DNA from: Phalacrocorax aristotelis
Lineage: Eukaryota; Chordata; Aves; Suliformes; Phalacrocoracidae
Reading direction: 5' to 3'
Length of the DNA: 64,000 nt
Assembly (NCBI RefSeq): GCF_949628215.1
Contig: NC_134277.1
Location: 90,819,963-90,883,962, forward strand
Positions 48,601-60,600 of the stretch are shown one piece after another. The notes under the pieces are model-generated. The model did no database searches, was not told the origin of the DNA, and was given only the letters and a program-made list of their open reading frames with translations. How positions within the stretch are numbered: the first letter of the stretch is position 1; every line of letters begins with the position of its first letter. The translations under genes were made by a program, and so were the position numbers.

Positions 48601-51600
48601 CCTTCCCCCAGCACTGGCTGGGGGGCTGGTGGTTTGTGTCTCCAGGGGCAGTCTTGACCCTTTCCAGCTGCTCATGGGTGGCCTGGTGACACCTCCTCCA
48701 AGTCTCTTCCACAGTGTCCCTTTCCTCATGTGTTGTACCTGGCTTCCCTCTGAGAGTAGCCCACTGGTGTCCTGCAGCAAAGGCACCACTTTGCAGCAAG
48801 GCCCCTTCAATCCCAGATGGGAAGTATGTTGATGAACATGCCGAGGAAGGGAGGCTGCTGCCAGGGCCCTGGGGGCATTGCTAAGCCTTAATGGTCCTGG
48901 CCAGCCTCACCTGGGACCCCAGCTAGGACCAGAGCTCAGCTGAAATGAGGCTTCTGGGCCCTCAGCTCCCACCTGGGTGAACTCAGAGGAGCACTGCTCT
49001 CTAGCTTAGGTCTTGTGCTTGGCCACTGTCTTTTCTAGGTTGACTGTGGTCCTGCCTCATCACGGTGACCTTGCCTGAGGATTGGGACTCCTGGCTGAGG
49101 CTGGCTGTGCCTGCCGTGCTCGCCTCGTGGGGCCCTGTGGGACAGGTCTCCCCACGGTGAGGCCCCTGCCCTGCTGGGAGGTGTTACCATGCATGCCTCC
49201 TGCTCCTCAGGGAGCCGCCAGCCCTCGCTGCTCCCTGGAAATTTAACAATACCAGGCCTCAGGTTTTTTTGTTTTTTTTTCAGTTGGCTCCTATTGGGTT
49301 TGGAGTGTGTTCAGCTTACACAGATGGCAATTTCCCTAAGTCTCGGGAGGCCTTTAGTTCCTTGCCTCGTGCTCAGCAGAGCAGGCCTTATCCACAAGGA
49401 AGACTCTGCCATTGGATTTTGTTCTTACACATTATGTTACTTTTCTCAGGTTTTTTTCTAGCATACCCAAGTTTAAGAATCATTCCTCCAGTGGGATTTG
49501 ATTCAACTCTGAGAGTTTAGAAATAAAAATCCTCACTATGTTTTGGAGAGGTTAACAGCCTCTAATGGGAGATCTTTAGTGTGGTTCTTTGTCATTTATA
49601 CTATGTTTCTGTTACTGAGTTTGGTATTTACACTTTCCTAGCGTTTATATCGGTGAATCTAGAAGCCTTTTGAAAGTTGGCTGAATGGCAGCTTCTTCCT
49701 TTTTGCAGCCGAAGATTGAGACAATTGTTTTGTTTGGGTGTTTTTTCCTCCATGCAATCTGCTTGGGGGTTTATATCCTCTCTGTGGAGGCTCAAGCACA
49801 TACTGTGTATGTGCAGTTTGCTCAGAGGAGACATGCTTAAAATCTGCGAGATCTGCAGTGCACCAGCTTGGGTGCCTTTTCATTGTGGCCCTGGAAATGG
49901 GAAGGCAGTGAAATGAGAAGCATGATGGTGGGCAGCCTTGGGCCCATTAGCCTGGTCTCACAACGCCCTGCTGCTGTGGAGGTGATGAAGGCAGCTTTTG
50001 GAGAGAGGCAACTGCAGGTGAAAGAAAGGGTGTAATGGCAGCAGTCAAGGAGCCAGGCAAGGACAAGGAGGTTTGCTGACAGGCAGAGTTCAGCACATCA
50101 GGCTTCAGGGGAGCATGAGGAGTTGCAGCAAGGTGCAGAATGCTTCTGGCTTCCTAGGAGGCTCAGGTGTGGGAAAGCTGGGTGTCACTGTCATCATGTT
50201 ATCAGAGTCACTGTGTTGACCAGAGGGAAAAATCTACAAACACTACAAATAGAAGAAGTGAAAACTGCTATTGTTCTCTGAAAGCAGTGTATCTGGCAAA
50301 GTTATAAAGAATTTAAATAGAAATCTTAATTACTAATTTGATTTTAATGATTTTATTTTTCCCTTAAGTGGTTGTAGAGGGGTCATTTAATTTTTTTTTT
50401 AAATTAAAAGGTATATGAATTTTAATTATTTGTACCCAAATCCTATTTTCTATAGTACTGATGATGTTTTGATTTCCCTTTTCAGGTGCTGTCTCTCACT
50501 GAAGTACTCTGGCCATGTGTGCTTTTCTTGATTCTGGCTGCATTCCGCTTCCAGGAACCCCCAAAATACAAGGAAAACTGTATGATTTGTTTCACTTGTG
50601 TTCTGTTTTTGTCACTTCTGCTTGTAGAAGTATTTAGGAAATATTAAAGATATCTTAGAAGGGGAGATTTAAATGTACTGGAGTCAGTGAAAAGAATCCT
50701 ACAGTGGGATTCAATCTTGCCTAGCTGTGGATCTGATCAAGACGTATTTAGGTGGGAAAGAAATACAAAGTTTAAGGTCCAATTTGTCAGGCCAGTTTTA
50801 GACATGTACTTTCAAGTAAGGTGGATTACTTGCATTTTAGTTCTTATTTCTTTCTGTTGAGTAATGGATTTTAGATGACTGGCTCAGAGGTAGATAATTA
50901 TGCAGTAGATATTGACAGTTGACAAGATGAATCTTACCCCTACCTACTTCCTGGGATTTAGAATGCAAGTTCTTCCATTTCCATCAGCACTTCAAATATT
51001 CTTATGACTACCTCCGCCTTATAAAGTTCTTTTTGCTTTTATCTTGTCAAATGTTAACTTCATTCAGAATGAATGACTCAGAATGAATATTATAGTCTAT
51101 TCAGTTTATTATTATGTTATTCACAGATGTCAGTAAGAAACCAATTTGGTGAGCAATTATAGATCTGCAGAGTGAAACATATGGAGAGAATCTAGCCTGC
51201 ACTATACACTATACACGTTTGCATTAGACTAGCTCTAGTCTGGACCCAAGGATGCAATGCATACTAATGGTTTGAGCACGTTAAGTGTGCTCTTGGAGTA
51301 CATCTGCTTTGTTTTAGCAGAAAGGGACCCAGTGTACGTGCACAGCGAGCTTTCTACAATGTGAATGGGAGTGTGCCCAGTAAAAATAACTCGTCTGTAA
51401 ATGACACTGGTCATTCACAACTCACAATTAATTATTTTATACATCAGGTACAGTTCCTGAGGAATGAAGGAGGGTTTGACAGTGCAATTTCTAATGGCAC
51501 ATGTCTCAAAAATATTGGCACCTGAATTTAAATAAAATTAGGATTTTTAAGTATCATGTACAAGTAGTAAACTCCCCATTTCTGCATCTTACAATTCTGA

Positions 51601-54600
51601 ATATTCAGTAAGAGTGCTAGTCCAAATGCCAACTTTCTTATCTCCTTCTCATTTAATTTCCTTATTTTTGATGTAATGGTTGCCAAAAGAAAGTTATCCA
51701 GAGGAAGAGGGGAATTACCTTTCAAGTATTTCTCAATCAGCTGTTTTGAACAGAGAAATTAAGTTAAATAACAACCCTATAGATATTACTTATGTTTCAA
51801 AATAAGGAAAAAGTTGCTTTATAATTTGAAGCTTAAATTCTCAGAACTATGGAGAGAGATGGATATATTCCAGAGATAAAAAACGCTGTTTAGACAGTCT
51901 TGATGGATGTACATTCAGACATTGCTGAATACCAGTTCCTTCATCTCATGAAAGCCTGGAAGAAAAGAGGAAATATTATTTTGTGAAGAAGTCTGTATTC
52001 TAATCTAGGTCACAAGTCATTTTGGGCAAAGAGGCTAGAAAGTATGACGTTGCAACAGTGTTACTACCACGAAAATGTTATACCTTGTTGTCACAATCTG
52101 ACACAGATGTTATTAATTTTCTGTGGTGAATTAGTTGTTCTTAAATGGGAAGCCATTGGTATAACTTCATTGTTTGCAGGCAACAAAGCTACTTTCTAGG
52201 AAAAGAGAACACAAAGTGATGGTACAGGTTTGTAACTGCAATGTCATCGGTTTTAATTCTGTTCCTGCTTGGTTTTAGGTTACTTAGAAGCCCGGGATTT
52301 ACCAAGTGGGGGCCTTTATCCTTTCCTGCGGACCCTTCTTTGTAATGTTGGTTCAAGATGCAAGAATACTAGTTACACAACACAGAAAAGCAACCGCTTA
52401 CAGTAAGTTATCCGAATTTGACAGAGCTGTCAGTATCACAGTACATCTTTTTCTACAACAAAGGTTCTTATTGTCTTGTAGATAGGTAGAACAGGAGCTT
52501 TGTTACTCTGTGCTAAAAGCTGCCTTCAGTGTCCTTATGAATGCAAAAGATGTAGGGCCTTAGTCATGCCTTTTCCTAATTTTTGTTTGCTTTTCTTGGG
52601 CATTTCATGCTGTTATTAGATACTGAAATCTGTTTTGTGTGAAAATTGGAGAGGTACCTTGTGATATTCTTGCCCTTCACTGCTGCGATGTGAGAGCATA
52701 CTTTTATCCTTCACTAGAAAGTCTTTTATTACATGAGGGAAAGATTGAGCAACAAAAAGTGTATCATACATGGATTTAAATTTTGAATAGTTTGGGAGCG
52801 TACACGGTGTGAGAAAGACACACAGGAAAGCAAAACAAGGATGACTCTCGAGTTAGACCCACAAAGAGCCAAAAAGGAGTAGCAGAAGCTCTGTAATAAA
52901 AAGAACCTGAAAAAGTAGTCTGTTTGAGGACCTTGTCACAGGATCCCAGAGTGCAGAAAGAAAAAAGATGAACTTGAATTTGGGCTTTTTCTTCAAGAAA
53001 TGTAGTAATTTCATCTACTTCAAAATGTGGACAAGCATTGAGATGCAAAGACACTTCTGTGAATTGGCTGAAGGATGTAGTCATAAGCAACCTTCAAAAT
53101 ATATAACAATAAAGTCAAATGAAGGTGAGATAATCAGAATATATGTTTGTATATATGTATGCTTATTAGAAAATTGAAAATATCTACCAAAAAAAGATCT
53201 TGGAGGTTTGAGCCAGGTAGGTGTGTAAGAGCAGGAAGTTTTTATGGTTTATTATTGTAGAAGTTTATAGGTAGCAATAAATTCAGCATGCAGTAAATGT
53301 GAGCGCTTCAGTAGCACAGTAATAGGCCATTATACTTATTGTTTGATCTAGACAGTCTGTTCTAGTTATTTGTACGTGTAGAGAGTTGTTGATTGAGCAT
53401 AAGACCATGCAAAATAAATCTTGTTTATGGGCAAACACATTATAAATAAAGCAATAATTTGTTAGTAGAATTAAAATCTTAACTGTTTAAGTCATGAATC
53501 ATTATTAGTCGAGACCTAATTATTATATAGAGTACTTACATACAGAAATAAGAGTATTACAGTAATATCCTTAAACAAAAACTCTCCTTAATAATAACAA
53601 TACAGTTAAAATCGTTACACAACCACTTAGTTTCTACTACTTTCCCTGGGGTTATGCTCACCTTTCCACTGGTGCTCTGGGTCATAAGGTCAGTGGCTGC
53701 TGTCTGGTGGTGATGGGGCTGTTATGCCAAATCATGATCTGGAGCCCTTTACCTGGAGGAATGTGGTGATGATGTCTTCTTTTCATTCTAGGCTGCACTT
53801 GGGGTCACTTATGTTTGCTAATGTGATTTTACACCTTACTTGTTCTCCATTGGTCTGCATCTCTATGGTACATCTGAATTTGTATGGTATATTTGAATGT
53901 ATATAGTATCTTTTACGTATGTTACGTATCTATTATTTTTTCTTGACACTTATAAATTGGCTTTGTCTGTCTATAGTTCTGCATTTTAACTGACCATTGG
54001 TGAGTTGTTTTGTAGCCATGGGGTCCTCAGTGCCAGCCTGTGCCCCATCTCTTATCATCCCGGACCTGTACAGTGCATCCTGTGTCCCCACTTCTCAAGG
54101 CCTCTACTGTTATACTGGGCCTGTGTTCCTCTGCACTGCTTTTTGCGATGTTAATCATAAATATGTCATTTTTCACTAAATGATTACTTGTTACTACTAT
54201 CTGTATAAAACTATGGTGGTGAAAGTAAAGCAAATAGCTATAGTATGTGGACAGGAAAAATAATATTAAAACTAAACCAAGTTAAAAACAAAACAGCAGG
54301 CACATTAAGATAAGTTCAGACAAAGCAAAGGTGGCAAGCCTCTGTGCCATGGTCTTGTAAACTCAGTACAAAGCCTGTAGCCTGTTATTTGCAGTGGCAA
54401 TACTATATTACTGGGTTATAGAGTTACAACAGCTGTAGGCCTTTTTAAAAAATGTTTCGTCTAAGTATAGTTTTTATCTATATCACTAGTCCAAATGTCA
54501 TCTCAGTGTGTTAGAACCTCTAGAAACTATGAACTATATTGACTGCTCTGCATGATTATTTACACTGCTTTGACCGAACTACCCAAATTATACTTCAGCT

Positions 54601-57600
54601 CAAGAGAAAAGCAGGAGAGAATTCTCTGGAGGCAGTCTTAAACCTACTTAAGAACTGGGGAAATTATTCAGTGGCTTTCAGTTTTTCAACTGAAAAATAA
54701 AATGCCTGCATGTATGCATATTTATACACTTAATAGGCTACACCGAGGAGCATATAGCCTAAGTAAGGAAAAAGGGTAAAAAGGTAGGATGAAGTTCATT
54801 CTGAGGTCAGTCTATTCCAGCAGGTCCATCATCATAAATTAAATCAACCTCAGGGCTCCTCTGACTTATGCTGGATGCCAACAGCCTTAGGAATACAGAC
54901 TGTCAGCTTGATCACCCAAATGTAACTGAATCTTACAATGTCCCTGTGTTGACTGGAGAGAAGAGGTGGCATAGGAACAGTAATACTAACTACCTTCCCT
55001 TTGAGGATTTATACCAAACTGTAGGTGGTTCTTTATAATAATTTTCAGGGACATTTTTGAATCAACAATGTTGTGTTTATTAAGGGTAAATCAAAGACTG
55101 TGTAGTTTGCATGGACACTTAACCCATTTGTTTTCACAGTATGTACCACATCAGTGTCATCAGTTTAAAATATAGTTGTTGCCTTTTGGAAAAAGTAATT
55201 CTATGACTTCTGTTAACCTCCACTACGAAAGCCACAAACCACCAAATAACTGTTTGTCAGTGAGCAGCCTTAGTAGGTCTGCTCCATGAGAGGAGCTGAG
55301 CCAGGGGTTGAAGTCATCCCGGTGGGGGCCATGCCCTCACAGATACGGTGCCCTCTCCCCAGGGAACAGGTGCCATTAACAGCCTCCAACATGGTGAGAC
55401 GAGGCCAGTGAAGGCTACAACTACCTCATTAACTTTGATTTGCAGCAAAGTCTGCCACCTCCTCTGCCTCAGAAAGCATCAATTTTTCAACAGCTCCAAG
55501 GCTTTGCTCCTTGCTCTTCTTTTCAGCCACTGCAAAAGCTGCTGGCTTGCAGCTCTTAGGTATGATTCCTTAGACTGTTACACCCAGCAGTATCTCAGAG
55601 CAAATAAGTAAGGAAATATTTAGGAGGGGTACTTAGGAGCTCCCATGGCAAACGACATTTTTCCCTGCTATTTCCAGAATGTTCCACCCCCACCGCATCT
55701 TAATGGAGCACGGAGTAAAATGGAGACCATGCAAATAAGATAGCAGAGTCCTGTGGCCTTACACCCATACCTGCAAATGGGAGTGTGTGTACATGGAAAC
55801 ATAATGTATTCCCAGTACTCATAATTCCACTGTAAATCTTGCAGAATGTGGTGGGATTTGACCTTGCAGCTCAGGCTTCTAGATCAATGTTTGTTAGACT
55901 TCTCAATACCTAAAAAAAATTTAAGCTCAGGTTTTCTTGTACTTAAAACTACAAAGATCACAAAAACAAGACTCTAAAATGTTATATCTAAGCTCATTAG
56001 TTTATTTCTCTTTATTTATCTAGAAGTAGTAGCAGCCTGAGCAGCCTCGCCCTGTCGCAGGTGAATCAGAGCCCCAGGGCTGTCTCTAGCATCTTCTGGA
56101 TGGGCTCCTCAGTCCCACATGTTAGCTCTGTCTCTTTTGGCACCTGACTGGACTCCTGGGCTCATCCTGCCATGCTGGGGCTGTCACTGGAGCCTGTGAC
56201 CCACCCTTGGCTCTGCCTGCTGGCTAGGATCCTGGGGAATGGTGCCCCATTGCTGAGGGCATGGCCTCCTGCAGGGTCACCTCAGGTGCTAGCTTGATCC
56301 CCCTCCTGGAGCAGCCCCACTCATGCTGGGCCCTTTCCTGTTACTGATTTTGTTGATACCTGGACCTCCGTGGTTCTCTAGTGGAGTAGTATCAGAAGAG
56401 TTCATGTAGAAGAGCAGGTGTTGAAAAAAAAATCAAGGAAGTTCTTATCAGCAATGACAGCACTTTCATAAGAATTGCTTAAAGGGTCAAATTTTTCTTT
56501 AGTGATGTGTATCTTCAAATGAAAAAAGAAATAATCCTGCCAGATACCTGTACATCTGTAGCAATGTACTGGAATAGTAACCCTATGTGGTCTGGGCCAG
56601 CTTTTGTAGTCTTATGCTATGCAGTTGGAAAACAGAAACCTAAGCAACTTTTGTGATAGTGATTATAGATTGTTAGAGCTGGGGAGAAAAGGAACTTTAA
56701 ACATGAGATTTCTCCATTTTATGGCAAATTAAGAACAACACTTTTTTGGCTTTTCATATTTGTTGGTCCACTGCATTTAAGAAGTGTTATAATAGTATGC
56801 AACATGGAGGGGAAAAATCTTTCCTTTCTGTGACAGACACACGATAAGCTATTCTTCAGCTTGTGTATTGGTGTTGATGGAGATGTCATGTCTCCAGGCT
56901 GTCCTGAGATGGTGCAGATCAGAAGCCAGCACAGCTGGGGCTTTGCAATTTTAGAGATAATTTTTTAATGTGGTGACGGGTGAGGTTGAGACAAGAGTTT
57001 GCTGAGAGGCTTATGAAAATCACCAGTCTAAATGGCATTGCACATCACAGCTGAGATCTCAGATGAGCTCTGAAACTGTCATCCGGAGTAACTGAGTAAC
57101 TTGGACAGAATTAACATTTCTGAGTCATGTCTTTAGGAAATGCCAATTGCTTTTAGATTCTCAGAGAGATGCAGAGTCTTTTTGCTCTTTTGCAGTGTTT
57201 TGTCATGGTCAAAATTCATATGAATGTAAGTCTTTAGTTTGATTTCTGTCCTTGTGCAAGTATTTCTGGAAGCGCACAATTAAGGGAAGAGTTACCATGG
57301 ACTATAAGGAAATGATATACCTATACACACCTTCTCCTAACACCCCAGTTCTAATTCGTTATGTCCTCTCCTACAAACTACTGGCTTCCTCCTTTTGTGC
57401 TTTTTGTTATTCCTTGCTTCTCTTTATTATTCAAAGCAACTGCTGCTGTTAACTTCCTTTACACATACACAAGTAAGTTAGTGTCATCTTCTGCCCCAGA
57501 AAGCACACATTAAAGTCTCTTTGGGAAAGGAGCAGTACAACAATTAAGTATTTTTGTTGGCATGCTGTCTGAAAAATTGCTTGTGTAATGACTGTCCCTG

Positions 57601-60600
57601 CAGCTGGTTTTGAAGTCTAGTTTCTTATCTTTTTGGCAAGATGGTGATATCTTCCTGCAATTTTATGTAACTTGTACTGAATTAAGAAAGTGGTAGGATC
57701 TCGTAGCATTCTTATTAGAAGATAAATATGGTCACCAATTACAATGTCGAAAATATATAAAATTCTTTAAAACCTAGCATGGATATTCAGCAAACTAAAC
57801 CTCTGTAATATTTTAACCTGTTTCATAAAACTGAGCCTGATGATAACTAATACCATGCTCGTTGCCGTTTCCTCTTCCAAAGGAGGTTGCACTCACCTCC
57901 AAGCCAGAGGAAGGGCTGTGGCGATGTTGGCAAAAAAGGGACATGAGTGGCAGCTGGCTGACATCATTCCTGCCCTGGAAATCCCCATCAAGCTGATAGT
58001 TCAGAAACAGCATGTCTGAACAGCTGCTTTCATCCTCCTGAGAGGCCTGTGCTTGGGAGTGTGGTGTTTCTTTGAGTTTTTCAGGTTGCACTTGCAGCCT
58101 TCTCTGTGTAATAGCTGAGCCTTGTGCCTGGTTTTTGGTTCTTCTTCCATACCCTAAATATCTACCTCCTGCTACTGTTTCTCAGCTCCCCCTCCAGTTT
58201 TACCATCAACTTGCTTTTCCCTGCACTTCTCCCTGGAGCTCTTCAGAGCCACCATGCTCCAAGTGCTGCCGGCTATTTTCTTTAGTGTTTCTAGTTTATC
58301 TTCCCCAGTCCCTTCCTGTGTACTCCGTGGGACTGGGAACCCTTCGAGGGCAGTAGCTTGTGTCCCCAGCCCTCAAGCCCAGAGACATGGAAAAGACAGC
58401 CCAACTGAGCTTGCTGTCCTGCTTGGACAAGGGGTAGAGCAGAAGGGCTAAGCAGGCTGCTGCTGCCACCTTGCTCAATGCCTAGGGCAGCATGACCTGA
58501 AGCCTTTTGCCCAACTTCTTAGTTCAAAAGAAGCTTTACAGCTATCTGTGAAACTTTTTGAAGGTAAGTGATGAAGAGCAGACAGCATTTTTCCCTGCTC
58601 AAAATGGGGGGTGGTGGAGTTCAGTATTCCTCTTGCTTGAAAAGCTGCTGCTGAACAGACCCTGCTTATCTGTTACATTTGTTACCTACCTGCTCCAAGA
58701 GCTGATCGCTGCTCTGCTTGTGCAGTGCGAGGCTGAATAGTTTCTGGCCTGGGATTAGTCACAAGAGGTTCAGATTAATAGAAGTGATTAATGTTCACAC
58801 AATTCAGGCTGTGTTATCGGGTGTACTTCTGCTATATATCAACCAGGAGGCTACAGCATGAAAAATTAGATTCCAGGAGGGTTTCCTTTTGTTCCCCTGC
58901 TCTTTATTAACTCAAGCTTTGCAGATCCAAGGTGCAGCAGAGTCAGAGATGGGGGTAGAGGAGGGGGAGTTACTAGCTCCCCCATCACTGTCATCTGTGC
59001 AACCTGCTGCTGGCAGGAAGGCTGGGCAGCACCAGCAGTCCTGGCACCAGCATTGAGCCCAGCTGTATGCTCCCATGTGAGTCAAAGTGTCCTTTTTTCC
59101 TCTGCTCTGAGGAAATGTTTGCAATGCGTCTAAAACAGGGAGTTTTGTACATGGGGATGCAAGGCTTATGCCTATTTTGGAGGGAAAACAACATGGGTTA
59201 AAAGACAGCTTTTATGCTCCACTTCTTTGAATACTAGTGTTTATTTAAAGTGACTGTGTTTTGTAAGTTTAGTTGTCAATTTAAAGTTCAGCAAGTATTT
59301 TGGAAAAGAAATCTGTGGAAAACCCTGTGGAAACTGAGCTCGAGTATTGTGGGTTTTTTTTAAAGTTCTCACTGGATTTGTGTTTTAACCAATGTGGTGG
59401 TTATTATTCTGGTCAAGTGCTGGCCACTTGTTCAGGCTTAAAAAGCACAGTACTAGAAAGTTTTCAGTATGTAGTTAGTGTTCCTGTTCTTCTTTGCCAA
59501 CACCAGTGTTTCTAGCTGTCTGAGATTTCAGGCAGTAGGTGTGTTAGTAAGATTGAAATTTATGTGGTAGTTTTCAAACGCAATAGCTAAAGTGCTGCTA
59601 TTAATCACCCTAAAATCTGCCCTCTGAACAACAGAAACCTGCTTTTTAAAACTTCATTTAAAAGGAAAAAAAAGTGGTAAGGAATTGTTCTCCCTTTAGT
59701 CCATCAAACTTTGAGGGTGGTAAAAGAGTTTTCCAAAATATTGCTGTTTGTCAGCTAAGTCGGATCAAAATTAACTACACTGAAACAATCAAGAACTTGT
59801 TTTAAGATTAAATTTTCTTTTCATTCCTTAGTCTAAAGTTGCAGACAGGTCTGTGGGTGTCTGAACAGATGAGGATCAGGGAGGGAGAGAAAGAGAAATG
59901 AGAGAATCAGAAAGCAGAAGCTGATATTTTTGCTTCAGCTTGTGAATCTATCATTATGTTTTTCTTCACCAGTAAGAACTGTGCTGAAAACTAGTATTCA
60001 CATACAAGTTTGACAAGAAGGGAATGTAACTCTTTATTTTGTTTTTGTAAGTGGAGCTTATGTAACAGTTAACTGTCCTTCTAATGAAAAAATATCAATA
60101 TTTTTGCTACACAGGATATCACCCTAAGATAATTTGAACTTCCTATAAACCAGAATTCAGCTGCCTAGTAAAAGATGATTATTCCTAACTAAATATGATT
60201 GTTCCATTGTTTATAGTGCTTTGGGAGAGTCTAAGTTATTTTGTCCTGTGTAGGGATGTTTAAATGACCCTTTGACTTCTGATTTCATCTTGAAAGTATT
60301 GTTAGAAATTTTTTGTGCTATTGAGTAGCCACCAGGTGGTAGTATGATAGAGATAACAGAGACAACACATACCAGGGGTTGAGCTGTAAGCTAACATCAG
60401 GGGAAGCCAGTAATGATAATAGGATACTATTTTTGTAGGTTGTTGCATGTATTTGAAAAAACAAGCTGTCATATCCCAAATACAAACTGTATAGGTTTTC
60501 TGAACAACATACACTTCTTCTGTGTTGAGTCAGCATGAGGCCATAATATGTAGCCACAGGCACCATTCTTCTTGCTTTTCAAGTAGAAGGATACCTTGAG

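Larger units (their letters stand above)
42643..50485. other. ABCA13 intron 1, mostly unrecognised
   Basis: This 7.8 kb intron holds an AT-rich duplication at 44,499-44,538 and a pair of GC-rich repeat copies at 48,040-49,230. The rest is AT-rich and unrecognised. An open stretch of 129 codons at 45,357-45,746 has no domain I can name. Confidence 0.5.

Noticed and set aside
48481-48832. Open frames on both strands between the two GC-rich repeat copies
   Set aside because: High GC and low stop density explain them, and no protein family is recognisable.
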